From positions 496,001 through 560,000 of the forward strand of contig NC_135149.1 in NCBI RefSeq assembly GCF_050948215.1: a DNA stretch of 64,000 nt, in the 5' to 3' direction. How positions within the stretch are numbered: the stretch's first letter is position 1; each line of letters opens with the position of its first letter. The position numbers and the translations under genes were made by a program. Source of the DNA: Halictus rubicundus (Eukaryota > Arthropoda > Insecta > Hymenoptera > Halictidae). Below are positions 20,831-32,365 of the stretch, piece by piece. The notes beneath the pieces were generated by a model. It made no database searches. It saw nothing but the letters and a program-made list of their open reading frames with translations, and was not told the DNA's origin.

Positions 20831-21734
20831 GCGCACATCCACAAGTTTTTTTACAAGTGAAGATTTTTGCAATTATCTCGTTAACTAAGGCCGACCGCCA
20901 AATACTTTAAAGGGAAATGTTGTTCAGAATGATGACCTTGACAACATATTTCAATATCAACAAAATTCGTGAGAAAAAAGCGTTTTGACAAGTTTGCCAA
21001 AATTGTAATGTATTATTCATAGAGCTGTCGCAGGCTAATCTGCTATTTTTGGACCATAAAATAGAAATTCTGCTTCCTTAAATAATGTATTTTCTTCTAA
21101 TTGTTCACTAGATAACTAGATAACTAAATAACCAGATAACCGCGCACAATACGTGTGCTTGGAGCGTAGAGTTATGCTGACCCATCAGGCTACAGTATTG
21201 ATACAGACTTGAATTTCGGCCTATTACTTTAAAAATATATTTTTCAAGTATGTTAGAAGCGACTTATGAAAAAATTTTCGATTTTTACAGGACCCGCAAG
21301 AGACCGTTTTATAAAAGTACAGCGTGGGCTTAACGGCCCGGGATAGTCACGTGACTTTTTAATTAATAATTTCCATTCACAGCGTTCAGACACAGACTTA
21401 AGATACGTCTTGGTCTTGATCCGACGGATCATAAGTCTGTGACTAAACTTGTACTGTGTCAGCCACCTTTGTGGTTTGGATGTATATGCCATGAAACGTG
21501 CGTAACTTGATATCGTCTCATTCAATAAATTATTATACGTGTTGTTCGGTTTACAGTGGGCGAGGTACTGTCTTCTGTTCGTTGCTATAACATACCTTGC
21601 CTTAAATGCCTTCGCAACAGCCATAGATCATAAACTATTACAGTTCGGCCATAGATTATAAATTAATGCAAACATAAATTGACTGTAAATGCTTACGTAG
21701 TGGTATATTTTCAACTTTATTAATGTAATCAAAT
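20831..21734. other. No recognised gene; unassigned minus frame
   Basis: A 123-codon minus-strand frame (21253-21624, MAVAKAFKARYVIAT...) has basic, Lys/Arg-rich composition and no domain I recognise. It may be chance or a fragment of an unrecognised element. A short direct repeat ATAACTAGATAACTA (about 21110) and an exact partial repeat of CATAGATTATAAA near 21630-21662 are also present. Confidence 0.3.
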
Positions 21735-21990
21735 TGGGTGAATTCAAAATGTAAACAAAATGCTTAAATCCAAAATAATTTGCTACAACAGATGCAAGAA
21801 AACATGCGGGAACGCATAAAAAGAGTCTGTGCTGTCATTGATTACCACACACTTTACTGCGTAACGCAATCAGTGGGCGAACGCCCCAGACGCTGTCTTT
21901 CTGTGGCTGGCCATCAATTTCAGCATCTGTTGTAGCAGATTATTTTGGATTTAAGCACTTTGTTTAAATTTCGAATTGATTCTGTCAATT
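21735..21990. repeat. Foldback MITE, about 250 bp
   Basis: Arms at about 21736-21800 and 21918-21984 pair as inverted repeats: CTTAAATCCAAAATAATTTG against its reverse complement, then CTACAACAGATGC/GCATCTGTTGTAG. The centre carries a short open stretch MRERIKRVCAVID that resembles the tail of a mariner transposase, so this may be a shrunken mariner. Confidence 0.65.
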
Positions 21991-21999
21991 TGGTTCCAT

Positions 22000-22341
22000 T
22001 AATAAAGCTGAAAATATCCCATTACGTAAGCGTTGACAGTGAATTTATATTTTTCATCCTGTTTTACCTTTATGACCTTAAATGATCTTGAATGACCTTG
22101 AATGACTATCGTTAAAATTGTCTTGCGAAGAGCTGCAATCGTAGGAGACCAAAAGTATGTGGTTCCATTTAAAAAAACTAAGTTAACCTTCAAATCTCCT
22201 AAGTATCTCCACCTAAAAAAAGTTATGTACACTACGTAATGGGCACTTCGGAACCAAACAATTTTTGTCTGAAACATTTCTTCCTATCTCAAAAAATGTA
22301 GAAGTTGTTCGGGTGGCTTGCCTTAGGTGCCTCACCCTGTA
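22000..22341 (+). mobile_element. Mariner 3' noncoding end
   Basis: Contains CCATTTAAAAAAACTAAG with TTAACCTTCAAATCTCC and ends CTCACCCTGTA at 22341 beside TA. It abuts a hAT transposase tail starting at 22344, so it inserted there. The matching left end was not found. Confidence 0.55.
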
Positions 22342-22343
22342 TA

Positions 22344-22442
22344 TGACTATTCCTGCTACACAAGCAACCAGCGAACAATTGCTCTCTACGGCTGGTAACA
22401 TCGTTACGGAAAACAGAAAGAGATTGCTATCAGAGAAAGTTT
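22344..22442 (+). pseudogene. hAT transposase C-terminal dimerisation fragment
   Basis: The frame reads MTIPATQATSEQLLSTAGN, then IVTENRKRLLSEKV-stop. This is the signature of the hAT C-terminal dimerisation domain (IPATSAxSExxFSxAGxIVxxxRxxLxxExV), with Phe replaced by Leu. Only about 32 residues remain. A mariner end (CACCCTGTA, TA) immediately precedes it, so an insertion cut it from the rest of its gene. Confidence 0.75.
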
Positions 22443-22489
22443 AAAAAAAAAATTACATTTGTCACATAAAGTGGTACCTCGGTACGCGT

Positions 22490-22905
22490 CCGTTTTGGAA
22501 TAAAACGGTCCACAGACGACACGATTTATCGTACCACCAAGGTGTACGCAGTTGGCAACCAAGCAGTTGCAGTCGCAGTTGTGTAGGCAGTTTGAAAGAC
22601 AAGTCGTATTCACTTGTATCCTCAATCGAGCGCACAGTCGTACAGCAAATCGTTGATTGTCCATGTTTATAAAATCTATCGTCAGTGGCGAGCTGAGCCG
22701 AACTCGTATCAACAAGTTATTAACTGCCCACAAGCGGTCAAATCTGTCGTACGACAGATTTATAGCATGCCGTACTGCCGTACGATACGACCGCATCGTT
22801 CTACAAATTGTACAACCGCACCAGAAAGGTTGCAATTGTCTTTCAGACGGTTGAAGCATCATTTGTTGTACGATAAATTGCATCGTCTGTGGGCCGTTGA
22901 AATCC
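22490..22905. repeat. Inverted-repeat element, about 415 bp
   Basis: The left arm GGTCCACAGACGACACGATT (22518) and right arm AATTGCATCGTCTGTGGGCC (22874-22893) pair, continuing as TTATCGTAC/GTACGATAA. Inner palindromes include CTGTCGTACGACAG at 22746. Overlapping frames on both strands arise from the symmetry. It sits just upstream of, and is partly read into, the Tigger coding frame. Confidence 0.55.
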
Positions 22906-22929
22906 AACTTGGTTATACGTCGGCTAATG

Positions 22930-23986
22930 TAAAGTCGGCTAACGTTGTGAAGGGAGCGAAATCGATTAAGAAACAAAGATCAGGGACATTAGAGCATGTT
23001 GAAAAACTGCTTTTGATCTGGATAACAGAAAAACAAGGTGCTAGCGATAGCATATCGAAGGCAATGATTTGCGAAAAGACAAAACTGATGCATACCGATC
23101 TTTTGAAAAACAAGGCAGAAACGAGCCAAGAAAGTGAAGTATTTAAAGCTAGCCATGATTACTATGACAATTTTAAAAATAGAACTGGCATTCACTGGAA
23201 TGCCAGTCCTCTACACTGGCGAGTAGTTTGATGTTGTGTGTTGGGCCAAGTGTAAAAAGTTATTTAGAAGAGGAAAAGCTGCCTCTGAAGACCCTCCTTA
23301 TAATGGACAATGCACCCGGTAATCCTCCAAGCTTGCAGGACTATATGCTGCCAGAGTTAGACTTCATCAATGTAAAGTTCTTCCCCCATAATGTGACTCC
23401 TCTCATTCAGCCCATGGACCAGCAGTAATGGGTCAGTAGTAATTTCAAGAAACTCTACAATAAAGCACTGTTGCAGAGGTACTTTTAAGTGATTTCTGAC
23501 ACAGAGTTAACGCTGAGAGACCTTGCGAAAGATCACTTTACCATCGCCTATTGCATAACTTCATTGACAAAGCCTGGCAGGAAGTTTCCTACAGAACATT
23601 GAAGGAATGCTGCTGGAAGGAACTTTGAGGGCTTTGAGGCTGTGTCTATAAAGAAGGATATTGTCTCTCTAGGAAGGTGCATGGACCTAGATGTGATGGA
23701 GTTATGGTGTTCTTTGCCAAATGGATAGATGTCAAAAACTTTGCAGAAAAGTACCACCCCCAGAAAGCCCAAACATGCCGTAATAGCATTCTCCAGAATG
23801 ACCAGACAATGTCACATTTGCGAAACATCCCGAGGAGAAGGCAGAAGTAAAGTTCTTTGGACAAATTTTTAGTAAAAGTCAAACCTGGCGAGCCTCAACC
23901 AGGTCCAATTAGCCAAGAGAGACAGAAAAAAGAAAAGGAAAAAACAGCAGAATTTCAAGTTCCTGAAAACTCTCCTTCCAAACAAT
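22930..23986 (+). pseudogene. Tigger (pogo-type) transposase
   Basis: The CENP-B-like DNA-binding half is visible as TLEHVEKLLLIWITEKQ, SISKAMICEKTKLMH and FKASHDYYDNFKNRTGIH. A large part of the catalytic core is missing, then 23228 resumes with LLIMDNAPGNPP (second Asp) and PHNVTPLIQPMDQQ (third Asp). Degenerate frames follow: RDLAKDHFTIAY, GRNFEGFEA and a tail KPGEPQPGPISQERQKKEK ending SPSKQ-stop at about 23986. Order and motifs match TIGD1-type proteins. Stops at 23426 and several frame changes make it a pseudogene. Confidence 0.8.
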
Positions 23987-24119
23987 AACATCTCCTCCTC
24001 TTCCCTTCTTAGCACCATCCTAGTAGCCACTCGATTTAAATTTTCATTTATTTCATCTAATTGCTTTTGTATTAATGTATTTTAGTATTAAACAGTGTCT
24101 ACATCAATTTATACAATCT

Positions 24120-24761
24120 CATCAATGTATAATATGCCAAAAACTTTATGCGCTCTATTTTTGTATTTATCTGAACAATCCTGTATCTAGAAGGAATTTA
24201 CTATACAGTAATGAATTCTACAGACATTTCTGGTAAAGAAACCATTCGCCAAAAGTATATGGTTCGGTTACTATATGAGCAGATCAAGAATATATTCATT
24301 GACAGCTTGTGTATGATGCATTCGTGCCACGCGTAAATTACATAAACTTTTTTGTCTTTTTGGGTGCTAATTATTACACAAGATTATAAAAATACGAGAT
24401 ACATTCAAATTTCATTGTGGTAATACTTAATAAAGAAAACTAAATACAAAATAAAAACTTACCTATTTCTGATGTAAATAAATTTAAAAATGATAATAAT
24501 AATAACAACAACAACAATAACAATAACAACAATAATAATTACAGTAATAATTAATAAAAATATTAATTAATAATTAATGAATATATATTTTTTAAATGTA
24601 TTTATTTTATATAATAATTTAATTGGCAACTTTTGGTTATTATTAATTATGGGTTAATTATTGGTTATTATTACTCTTATTAGTTATTATTAATTATGTC
24701 TACAAGAATCACCCAACAGTTATTGCTGAACACGAAAAAAGTTTTATTTTGTTGGACTGTG
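24120..24761. mobile_element. Diverged copy of the CACTGTCC hairpin element
   Basis: 24145-24440 matches the left arm of 54662-56542 (GCGCTCTATTTTTGTATTTAT, ATTTCTGGTAAAGAAACCATTC, TTTTTGTCTTTTTGGGTGC). The right end is GTTGGACTGTG at 24751-24761, preceded by GAATCACCCAACAGTTATTG. Its centre is replaced by a microsatellite. Confidence 0.75.
24490..24560. repeat. (AAT/AAC)n microsatellite
   Basis: An imperfect trinucleotide run, AATAATAATAACAACAACAAC and variants, within the diverged hairpin-element copy. Confidence 0.9.
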
Positions 24762-24762
24762 T

Positions 24763-25110
24763 AATATGGCCAGGTGTCGCCTATAAAAGAAAGACGGAAA
24801 TAAAACTTATTCCAGGTCGTATGAACAGTGTTACTTCAATTTAATTAAGCAACAAATAGGTACCCATGCTCACAGAATTGCTGCAAGAAAATATAATCTT
24901 CTTTTGTAACTTTTAAATTATTAATTAACTTTATAAATTATTTTGGAATGGGGAATATGGAGGTTTTTAATTAACCAGCGAGATTTCCGGACCTAAATAT
25001 TATCTTAGATTACAAATATTAACCTGTATAGTACAGTATCCGAATTGAAATCAGCACTTAGAGACGCTTGAGAAAGCTTGGATCAAAATTATAGTACAAT
25101 AAGACACTTA
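24763..25110 (+). pseudogene. Tc1-like transposase remnant
   Basis: Frames recover KRKTEIKLIPGRMNSVTS, resembling the Tc1 segment between the first and second Asp, then MLTELLQENIIF. A scrambled stretch follows with CCAGCGAGATTTCCGGACCT, the DNA counterpart of the PARSPDL motif. Last comes VSELKSALRDAWEKAW, the usual Tc1 C-terminal helix. Multiple indels disrupt it. It begins immediately after the end of the hairpin element, which probably inserted into it. Confidence 0.5.
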
Positions 25111-25212
25111 CAGGTACAGTGACTCCGCGATATACGTCGCCGAGAATTCTTATTGTTAGTCGTCGTGGAATTATTCCGACTACCGCGGGGTATACCCCGT
25201 GAGGGGCCCAGA

Positions 25213-26215
25213 AGCTCGAGAGCCGCCGCACAGTGTGGACAAGTCGGCACATCTGACTACATGTTTATTTAACGATGTATGAAAATTTCTTTTGGCAGAA
25301 CTGCATATTAGCAGGAAATTCATATTATTATTCATTTAAAAATCATTTAACAATTTTTTTATGCATAAAAATTGTTTTTTCTTGTTTGAATTTATTAATT
25401 TTATTGTTAAATTTAATTTTTTGTGACTAATTACCATTACATATGCATTAGTAACCAAATTTAGATTTTTGTAAAAAAATATGGCCATGGAGGCACTCTC
25501 TAAAGTTCCAAAAATCGAAAAATATTATATTAACTGTAAATGAGTGTGCAATAATAATTCTGTGTAATGGAAAGTGCTTACCAAGGAATATGCATTCTTT
25601 ATACATTTAATAAAGTAGATTTATTTTTTGTACAAATTTTCAACGGTGGTTTTATTTGCTAATTGCATATAAAACTTCAAATTAACATAAAACAAAAACG
25701 GCAAAATATGTCCTGAGATTTATGCATATTCGGATACATTACTTATTATAGTTTAAGAATTTCATAGTTTTGTCTGCCACTTTTTGCGACTCTCAATTTT
25801 ATAAACTTTTTAAGAAGTGTCCATACCTTTCCTTTTGGATCTATCGTGGAAAATTTGTTATTTTATTTTTAAATGTATTAGTTATATTGTTAAATTTCAT
25901 TTTCTGTGAATAATTAACAATAAGTATACATTTGTAAACAAATTTGGTCGTAAAAAATGTTGCCATTTGTTCGCCACAGTTATAGTGGGGAATTTACTGG
26001 AAAAGTTCAATATTCGTGTATATTACGATATGAAATACATTTCTTTTGCAAAACATGCGTATTAGGATGGAAATTGTTAATAATAATCATATAATAATCA
26101 TTTTTATGCATAATAAAATTTTGCAATAATTATACATATATACATTAATAACCAAACTACGAGAAGTGCCGAAAACAGGCCTTTTGTCCGCACTGTGCGC
26201 CGCGGCCGAGGAGTG
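25213..26215. repeat. 1-kb inverted-repeat unit with internal AT repeats
   Basis: GCCGCCGCACAGTGTGGACAA (25220) is inverted at 26180-26205 as TTTTGTCCGCACTGTGCGCCGC. Inside, three diverged copies of an AT-rich unit (about 25290, 25850 and 26040) share TATTGTTAAATTT, TTATGCATAA and ATACATTNGTAACCAAAT-like stretches. No coding sequence. Confidence 0.55.
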
Positions 26216-26289
26216 TGAACATGGCACGGTTCGGGTATATCGATGTGAGACCAGGAGACCACTACTAATCCAATAGAAAAACTTCTTTA

Positions 26290-26550
26290 TTCTTCATTAT
26301 TTTTTTATGAGACTTTCACCAACATATTCGTGGCATTTTTCTAATGAAAATAATACTAAATATGATATAATTCTGATGACATTTACTTTTGCAATGAACG
26401 ATGAAAGTTACTCCCCATTGTAATTATATTAACGGAAAATCAGTGTAAATATGATCCGAGTTGTATCGTGTTTGGTATTATTTTAATCAGAAAAATGCCA
26501 TGAATATGTTGGTGAAATCTTTTCTACGTTTGGCACTGCATAAAAAAATA
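26290..26550. mobile_element. MITE, complete inverted-repeat copy
   Basis: The left arm TTTTTTTATGAGACTTTCACC and AACATATTCGTGGCATTTTTCT is mirrored at the right by CAGAAAAATGCCATGAATATG and TTGGTGAAATC...CATAAAAAAATA. The length is about 260 bp. It is the best-preserved member of the family noted at 19706. Confidence 0.75.
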
Positions 26551-28545
26551 GTAGGGTCTCGTAGGCAGCCCCCGCTTTGACTTTGACAGATAATTCATAG
26601 GAGAAACGAATTACTACGTGTTTACCAACCGCGGCGTGCTTGTAGGTGGCGGTAGACTATTGCTGTCCTTTTCTACGTTCGGCACTTCATCGGAGAATAG
26701 TGCCCGACCACGACAAAATCCGAGCTGCTGTCATATAATGCAGATTCGCTGTACAAAAGTTTACCTAAAAGAACGATTGAAGTGGTGCAACGTAAAGGAC
26801 AGTCCAGTGGACTGAGTCCACACTAGGGTGGACCTTAACTATACTTGACGAAAATTATTTTGCAATATTCTTCTGATCTCGCCCCTCATAATTGAAACGC
26901 GTGTTGGGAAAATCAACTGGAAAAAATCTGAGATCGCTTGAATTATGGGAACCCAAAGCGCCTCAAATTTGAAAATTTTGAATTTTTTAGATCTTGACGT
27001 ATATATACGTTACGATAAATCGTTGAACTTATCTTTTTTCTCTTTAAGGATACATACATAGCATAAACAGTTCTTAATAGAAAAAAACATCGACAACTTT
27101 GAAAACTTGAAAAAGTGACCCTGAAAAAAATTTGTTTTCTTGTCGCTATTCACTTCCTTATATAGTATACTACAACTTTTGTTTGAAGTGTATTTTCATA
27201 TATACGTAACTGACGTAGATATTAAATAACTTCATTAATAAGTTCCAATCTACAAAGGGAAAATAGTTCTAAGATCGAAAAAAGAAGTTATTATGGATAT
27301 TATGTAAATTACGAAATAGGTTAGATCAAACTAGTTCGTCCCAGATTTGCTGACGGACTTGTCAATAAGGCTCAGCAGATCCTGTCTGAATTCTTGATAC
27401 AACGTCTTAAAACACTTGCCTGGAATTTAAGATATATATCATGTAAGTTTTTAAATTACGTATACAAACTTCGACAGCGGTTCGTCTCAGATCTGCTTAT
27501 GGACGTTCTGTAAGACGAAGCAGATCCTGTTCTAGACGCGACTGTGTTAACCCTTTCGAAGAAATTCCAAAATAGTCTACTGTGTACATCAACAATAGTC
27601 TAAAAACAAAAGTGTGACAAATATGTCCCTGTGGTTATGAAAAATTCAATTAGTCCTAGAGGGATTGATCAGGTGTTTCTCTATATTAAAGAAACTTCAA
27701 AAATCCTTTGATAAATTCTGTTTTGTGGCGTCAGGATACTGTCTTCGATATTCCATCATTTCTATAGAACTATATTTCTTGTACTGAATGAATTTTATAA
27801 ATGTATTCAACGCATCAACACCTTCACGCCAAAAAATATTGTTCGTGCTGCCATTATCATCTTGTTGCTTCATGCATGTAGTCAAAACAAGTGACTAATA
27901 AGGCTACGCGTGCCGGATTACCGGAATTCTACTGTACCTCGAAAATTATCGCGTGTGCACATTCACTCATCCCCACAAAACACAAACACAACCAATAGAA
28001 ATGTAACCTAAAAAAACTTAGTAGCCAAGTTCAAACCAGCACTCACTCGAGATTCGAAATCCGAACTGCCAACACGACTTTGTATAATCCTGATTTTAAT
28101 AAACAGTTTTAATAGTTAATTCGGCTCACGGTCCACTACTCGAGTCCCGATTCCGGGTAAATTCCTTCAGTGGTTTGACCCAAAAGTAAAGACAAATATA
28201 TTGTTTGTTGTCGTTCCCAGCAGCGGTGGGATCGTTTGTGGCAGTGGCGTGCATTAAGTTTGAAAAGATTTACACGCAGTAACTATTCTGAAGATGCCTC
28301 TGACAAGAACCCCAAGCCCGAGATTGCTAGAAACAGAGAACCAAACGCTGGAAGAATGAAGTCGGGAGATTGAGGCAATGTGTTGAACTCTCGAAAGTCA
28401 GTTAGCCCACATACAAATCTGTAAAGACCAACTAGTGGAAGAGCAGCGACGGTCACCATTTCAACAGGAGCAACTAGCAACGCAACAGGCCCAGCATCAA
28501 AACTACTAAGCCGCGCAGCAGCAGGAAGAGCTATCCTCGGCAACG
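26551..28545. other. No supported gene; weak direct repeats
   Basis: CTTTTCTACGTTTGGCACT at 26520 recurs at 26668 (147 bp apart). 27325-27400 and 27478-27545 share GTCTCAGATCTGCT...AGCAGATCCTGT-like text. From about 28080 an AATAAA signal and TGACCCAAAAGTAAAG suggest the leader of the gypsy gag that follows. Frames in this interval have no domain support. Confidence 0.45.
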
Positions 28546-29455
28546 ATGGGCAACAACGGATACTACGTCACGCTGTACAAAGACGCACTAAATACCACCC
28601 CGGAGTTTGTTGGGAAAAATATGGCCTTCGTGTGTTTCGCCGAGGTATGTGAAGAAGCTACGGACATGATCCCGTTCCACTGCGAAGACAGCCTGGTGAG
28701 GTCTATCAGGAACAAATTAGAAGGAGATGCAGGACGGTCGATTCTCGGAACGAAATTCAGCAGGGTGAGCGAATTAGTAGAGTACCTCAGGTCTATATAT
28801 GCGCCGCACGAAACAATATACGAAGCTTTAGGGAAACTATTTAATGTCTTCCAAAAATCAAGCGAGTTAGGTAGGAGTATTGCAGACGCGTTTCAAAGAG
28901 AAGCCGGATGCATCACACCCACGTTCGTTGATAGCACCGACAAGAATTTGCAGAACTGTTTTTTACGGCGTCTAAAACCGGAAATTTCAATACGAATGCC
29001 GACTATAGAATTTGAAAATATTAACGAGGCCATTACCAAAGCAATTTCAGTCGAAAGGGAAAATAACGCCATTTTAACCATGGGCGGATTCTCTGACCGA
29101 TCCGAGGGGCGGGAACAGAATAATTCAATCTTCAATCACTTGTCAATTTTGCAAAAAAGCAGGGCATGAAGCACCCAATTGTTGGATGCACAAAAACCTC
29201 CTCACATCAGGAAACAATCCAGAGAAACCGCAGTTCTCGCATAACGACGGTCCAGATTACGAAAAAATAGTCCAAATTGTATTAGAAACGCAACGCCGAA
29301 TTTCCAACCCCCGCGGACGCACGAACAGTAACACCGAACACGATTACGGTACACATTATGCTGTCAGACCCTTTAAAAATCCCAATTTAATGCGTCAGTT
29401 AGTTAGGTGGGGTCTCACAGACCCCAGGGATTTTAGATTAATTGTAACATTGTAA
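28546..29455 (+). pseudogene. Ty3/gypsy Gag with zinc knuckle (one frameshift)
   Basis: Gag packages retrotransposon RNA in particles. The first frame, from ATG 28546, runs 207 codons with capsid-like helices: LEGDAGRSILG, LVEYLRSIYAP and LQNCFLRRLKPEI, typical of gypsy Gag. It ends at a stop at 29167. A second frame overlapping from about 29105 supplies CQFCKKAGHEAPNC, a perfect CX2CX4HX4C zinc knuckle that binds RNA, and continues to 29455. One frameshift near 29110-29130 therefore separates capsid from nucleocapsid. No protease or RT follows; the sequence breaks off near 29455 and a mariner remnant comes next. Coding upstream of the ATG (28300-28540, Gln-rich) may be part of Gag. Confidence 0.7.
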
Positions 29456-29584
29456 CAACGCGTGACAGCGAGTCGGGCCTGAGTGTACTTCTCGTTTTGT
29501 GAGTCAACGCGAATGAACACGCGGAGCTTCTGGTCAGATACCAAGTGTTGAATAAAACGTATATTTGAATCATAGTATTATAGC

Positions 29585-30341
29585 CCATATTAAGATGCAT
29601 TCAACGACCCAGCATGCCATGACCTTCGGATGACCTTGAAGGCAAAGAAATGAAAATTTCAAGAAAAAATGACAGTATGCTTGAATGGGTGATAATAACT
29701 CTAGCTTGGCCACCACGATCCCCCGATTTGTCACCACTTGATTTTTTTATGGGCTCATTTACAGTCAATAGTTTATGCTGTTCCAATACAAAATAAGGAA
29801 CATTTAAAGCAGCGAATCCGTACAGCATGCGAAGAACTTCGCTACGACAGTATCGTAAGAGCAACCAATGCAAATTTACTACGAAGAACGGAATTGTGCC
29901 TACAACAAAACGGATTTCAATTCAAACATTTGATGTGACTTTTTTACGAAATCGTTTGCGTTCATTTAGTCAAGGTTTCTGAATTGAATGTAATTTCGAG
30001 TCTTAATAATAAACACAAGTTATTATCTCCAATTCAAGCAGATTGTCATGTTTTGTTGCAATTTTCATTTTTTCGCCTTCAAGGTCATCCCAAGGTCACG
30101 GTATACTAGGTTGTTGAATTCGTCTTGAAAGGGGCTATAATACTGTTAAGTCAAAAATACAAAGTGCCATTTAAAAAAATGAAGGTGACCTTGACAATAC
30201 TAAAAAAAAATGTTTTTCGAACTTTTTTTATTGCAACATGTAGCCAATCGAAATCTGATCAACTTTTGCTGAAAATATTTTTTGTCAGATTATTGCAAGT
30301 ACTTAAAAAATCGTGAAAGCTGTTACGTGAGACACCCTGTA
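29585..30341 (+). pseudogene. Mariner remnant with C-terminal transposase piece
   Basis: The protein part (29695-29938) reads AWPPRSPDLSPLDFF, holding the third catalytic Asp, then after a frame change in a T-run near 29745 it continues LQSIVYAVPIQNKEHLKQR and ends FKHLM-stop. The noncoding arms at 29592-29665 and 30055-30130 are inverted copies (GACCTTGAAGGC against GCCTTCAAGGTC). The right part carries CCATTTAAAAAAATGAAGG with GTGACCTTGA and ends ACACCCTGTA at 30341. The N-terminal two thirds of the gene are gone, so it is a non-autonomous deletion derivative. Confidence 0.75.
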
Positions 30342-30452
30342 TATTCTATTGAATTTTTATCGCTAGTGTTGTGTCTCCTATATTTCTGCAAACATACGTT
30401 TGCGTAAATATTTAAGAGGTAATTTTGTAAATAGTATCTTATTCTTTACCAG

Positions 30453-30695
30453 ATGAGTTACGAGCAAGAATTAGGGAGAATACGTCAACTTATAGATGAC
30501 GCTGTGACAGACGAGGAGCCCCTTAGCGCAGATGATGATAGTGAAATCGATTTAGAGTTAGTCAGTAACCATGAGTCTGATACAGAACAAGACTGTGAGC
30601 ACAGACGAGGTATAGGAGTAGACCACCATATGGGGTTTCGTGTCTCACATGTAAACAACTGGTTTTCTTACGCCCTCTACGCTGACGAACGATAA
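30453..30695 (+). pseudogene. piggyBac transposase N-terminal acidic segment
   Basis: The 80-codon frame begins MSYEQELGRIRQLIDDA and is strongly acidic (DEEPLSADDDSEIDLE, then HESDTEQDCEH), the usual N-terminal region of insect piggyBac transposases. It loses similarity around 30620. The catalytic part resumes at 32943 on the same strand, so the gene is split by about 2.2-2.3 kb of repeat DNA. Assignment rests on composition, the EQE-IRQLI start and its collinear position upstream of the core. Confidence 0.6.
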
Positions 30696-32299
30696 ATGTT
30701 GGAACTAGATCCACAAAAATGATCAAATCTGGTCAAATACAAATGATTGACGAGTTATGTACATATCTGACGTTTTTTTATTTGATGTCATTATGTTATA
30801 TATCTACAATTATCTTTATCAATACAATATTAATAAATATAGATACCACGTTTCCAAATTATAGAAATACAATTTTCCTAAATCTTGAACGTAAATAACA
30901 TTTCTCCATACGTATAATTATGATTCGCATTTCTACAATTTTTTAACACTATTAATACGCATCCATTTTGAATATATTTTGTAACTGAACTTGAAAAAGA
31001 AATTAAATTGAAATTTACTATATATTTTCATGTATATTTCATTTAAACAACATAAATTTTAGCTTTAAAGAATCATGCAAAATATCAATTAATATTAATT
31101 GTGAAATTCGAAAGAGTTCAGAATTAATTAATCAATAAGTATGTAGTTGATCTTTTTTGCAAGATGTCAATCTATTTCACTACTGACTGAGACCGTAGTT
31201 GTATTATTTTCTTTCGCGTTTGTAGTGAGAAAATAAACGACGAACGCAACAGTACGACACGTACGAACACTACCGCATTCATCGAGCTCGATCAGACTCG
31301 TTCAGTCGTGATGTTAGAATCGCATGACGCGCCCCCCCCCCCCCCACCCGGGGGGAGGGAACTTTCACGTACCGTCGTTTCCTTTCGTTGCTTCTACTAC
31401 GCACGCGCTACACACAAGCGTACCTCTATTCTGCCGTGTGAGCTGCCTGCTCGACTGTTCGACGCGTTCCACCGAATTCACGTTACCAAAGTTTTGAGCG
31501 CCTGAACCGCAATCGATTAGCCCAATTGATTCCCGGTTCGGCGAGGCGCACATTTTGCTACAACATTTAAACTAAAAAAGATATCAATGCGAAATTGGGA
31601 CTAGAAATCTTTTTTAAAGATCGGGTTTAATGCCGTATACTGAAATATGTTCTATATTTTTTTAATAAGTTTTTTTGTTGATTTTTAAGACAAAGCCGGA
31701 TAATATGGTCAAAAGTGCCTCCAAACCAAATTAATTTTTAGTCGTACCATGCTCAACAAAAAATTACGAAAGAATTCATGAATATTTCATGAAATTCATG
31801 AATTTTTGGCTGCAAAATCGATTTTTAAACAAATCCGAAAGCATAAAATTGCCAATTTTATATCGAAGTTTTCAGTTGACTACGTTTATGTTTATGTTAT
31901 TATGTTATTTCTGTCTCATCGTGATTATTAATGTGTATTTTTCACAGATTTTCCAGATTATGCAAACATGTTTAAGAAAATTGGATAATTGGATGTTCAA
32001 TCATTTGAAGAAAGTGCACATTTCGAATTAAAGTTTCAGAGATACCAGTTTTATAAAAATTCAGTAAGATATTATTGAAACAATTTTTCTTAATTTTTTC
32101 AGAATTTTTTATAAATTGCATCGTCGTTAAAAAAAAACAAAATCAATTGTTTCGATGCCTTCTGACCGTTTTCTAGGTGTATTATGTAATATTAAACATT
32201 TTTATATTCAGGAAAACCGTGTAGAAACTTAAAACTGCAATATGAAATATTTTATTTGCGTTACATTTCAATATATGACTGTGACTTTCAACAGTTTCG
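30696..32299. other. Insert in piggyBac; no supported gene
   Basis: Mostly AT-rich. A run of 13-14 C followed by ACCCGGGGGG lies at 31331-31355 within a GC-richer patch (31200-31560) that contains no recognised coding sequence. Confidence 0.45.
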
Positions 32300-32358
32300 G
32301 TTGGCGCAGGCCGTAACATCTCCGGCTGAGAATCTTTTGGTCCGGGATTGAATCCCGC
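32300..32358 (+). other. tRNA-like (SINE-head-like) block
   Basis: TTGGCGCAGGC (32301) resembles a Pol III A box, and GGATTGAATCC (32345-32355), inside the small hairpin CGGGA...TCCCG, resembles a B box. CTGAGAA between them could be an anticodon-loop relic. It lies directly before the left arm of a foldback element. Confidence 0.45.
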
Positions 32359-32365
32359 ATCGAAT

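Noticed and set aside
22404..22976. 190-codon minus-strand protein
   Set aside because: It lies over an inverted-repeat element, and the mirrored frame is open on the other strand too. It also overlaps hAT and Tigger coding on the plus strand.
27697..27885. Minus-strand 62-codon ORF
   Set aside because: Short, with no recognised motif and no repeat or promoter context.
28283..28543. Minus-strand 86-codon ORF upstream of the gypsy gag
   Set aside because: It lies opposite Gln-rich probable Gag leader sequence, with no domain.
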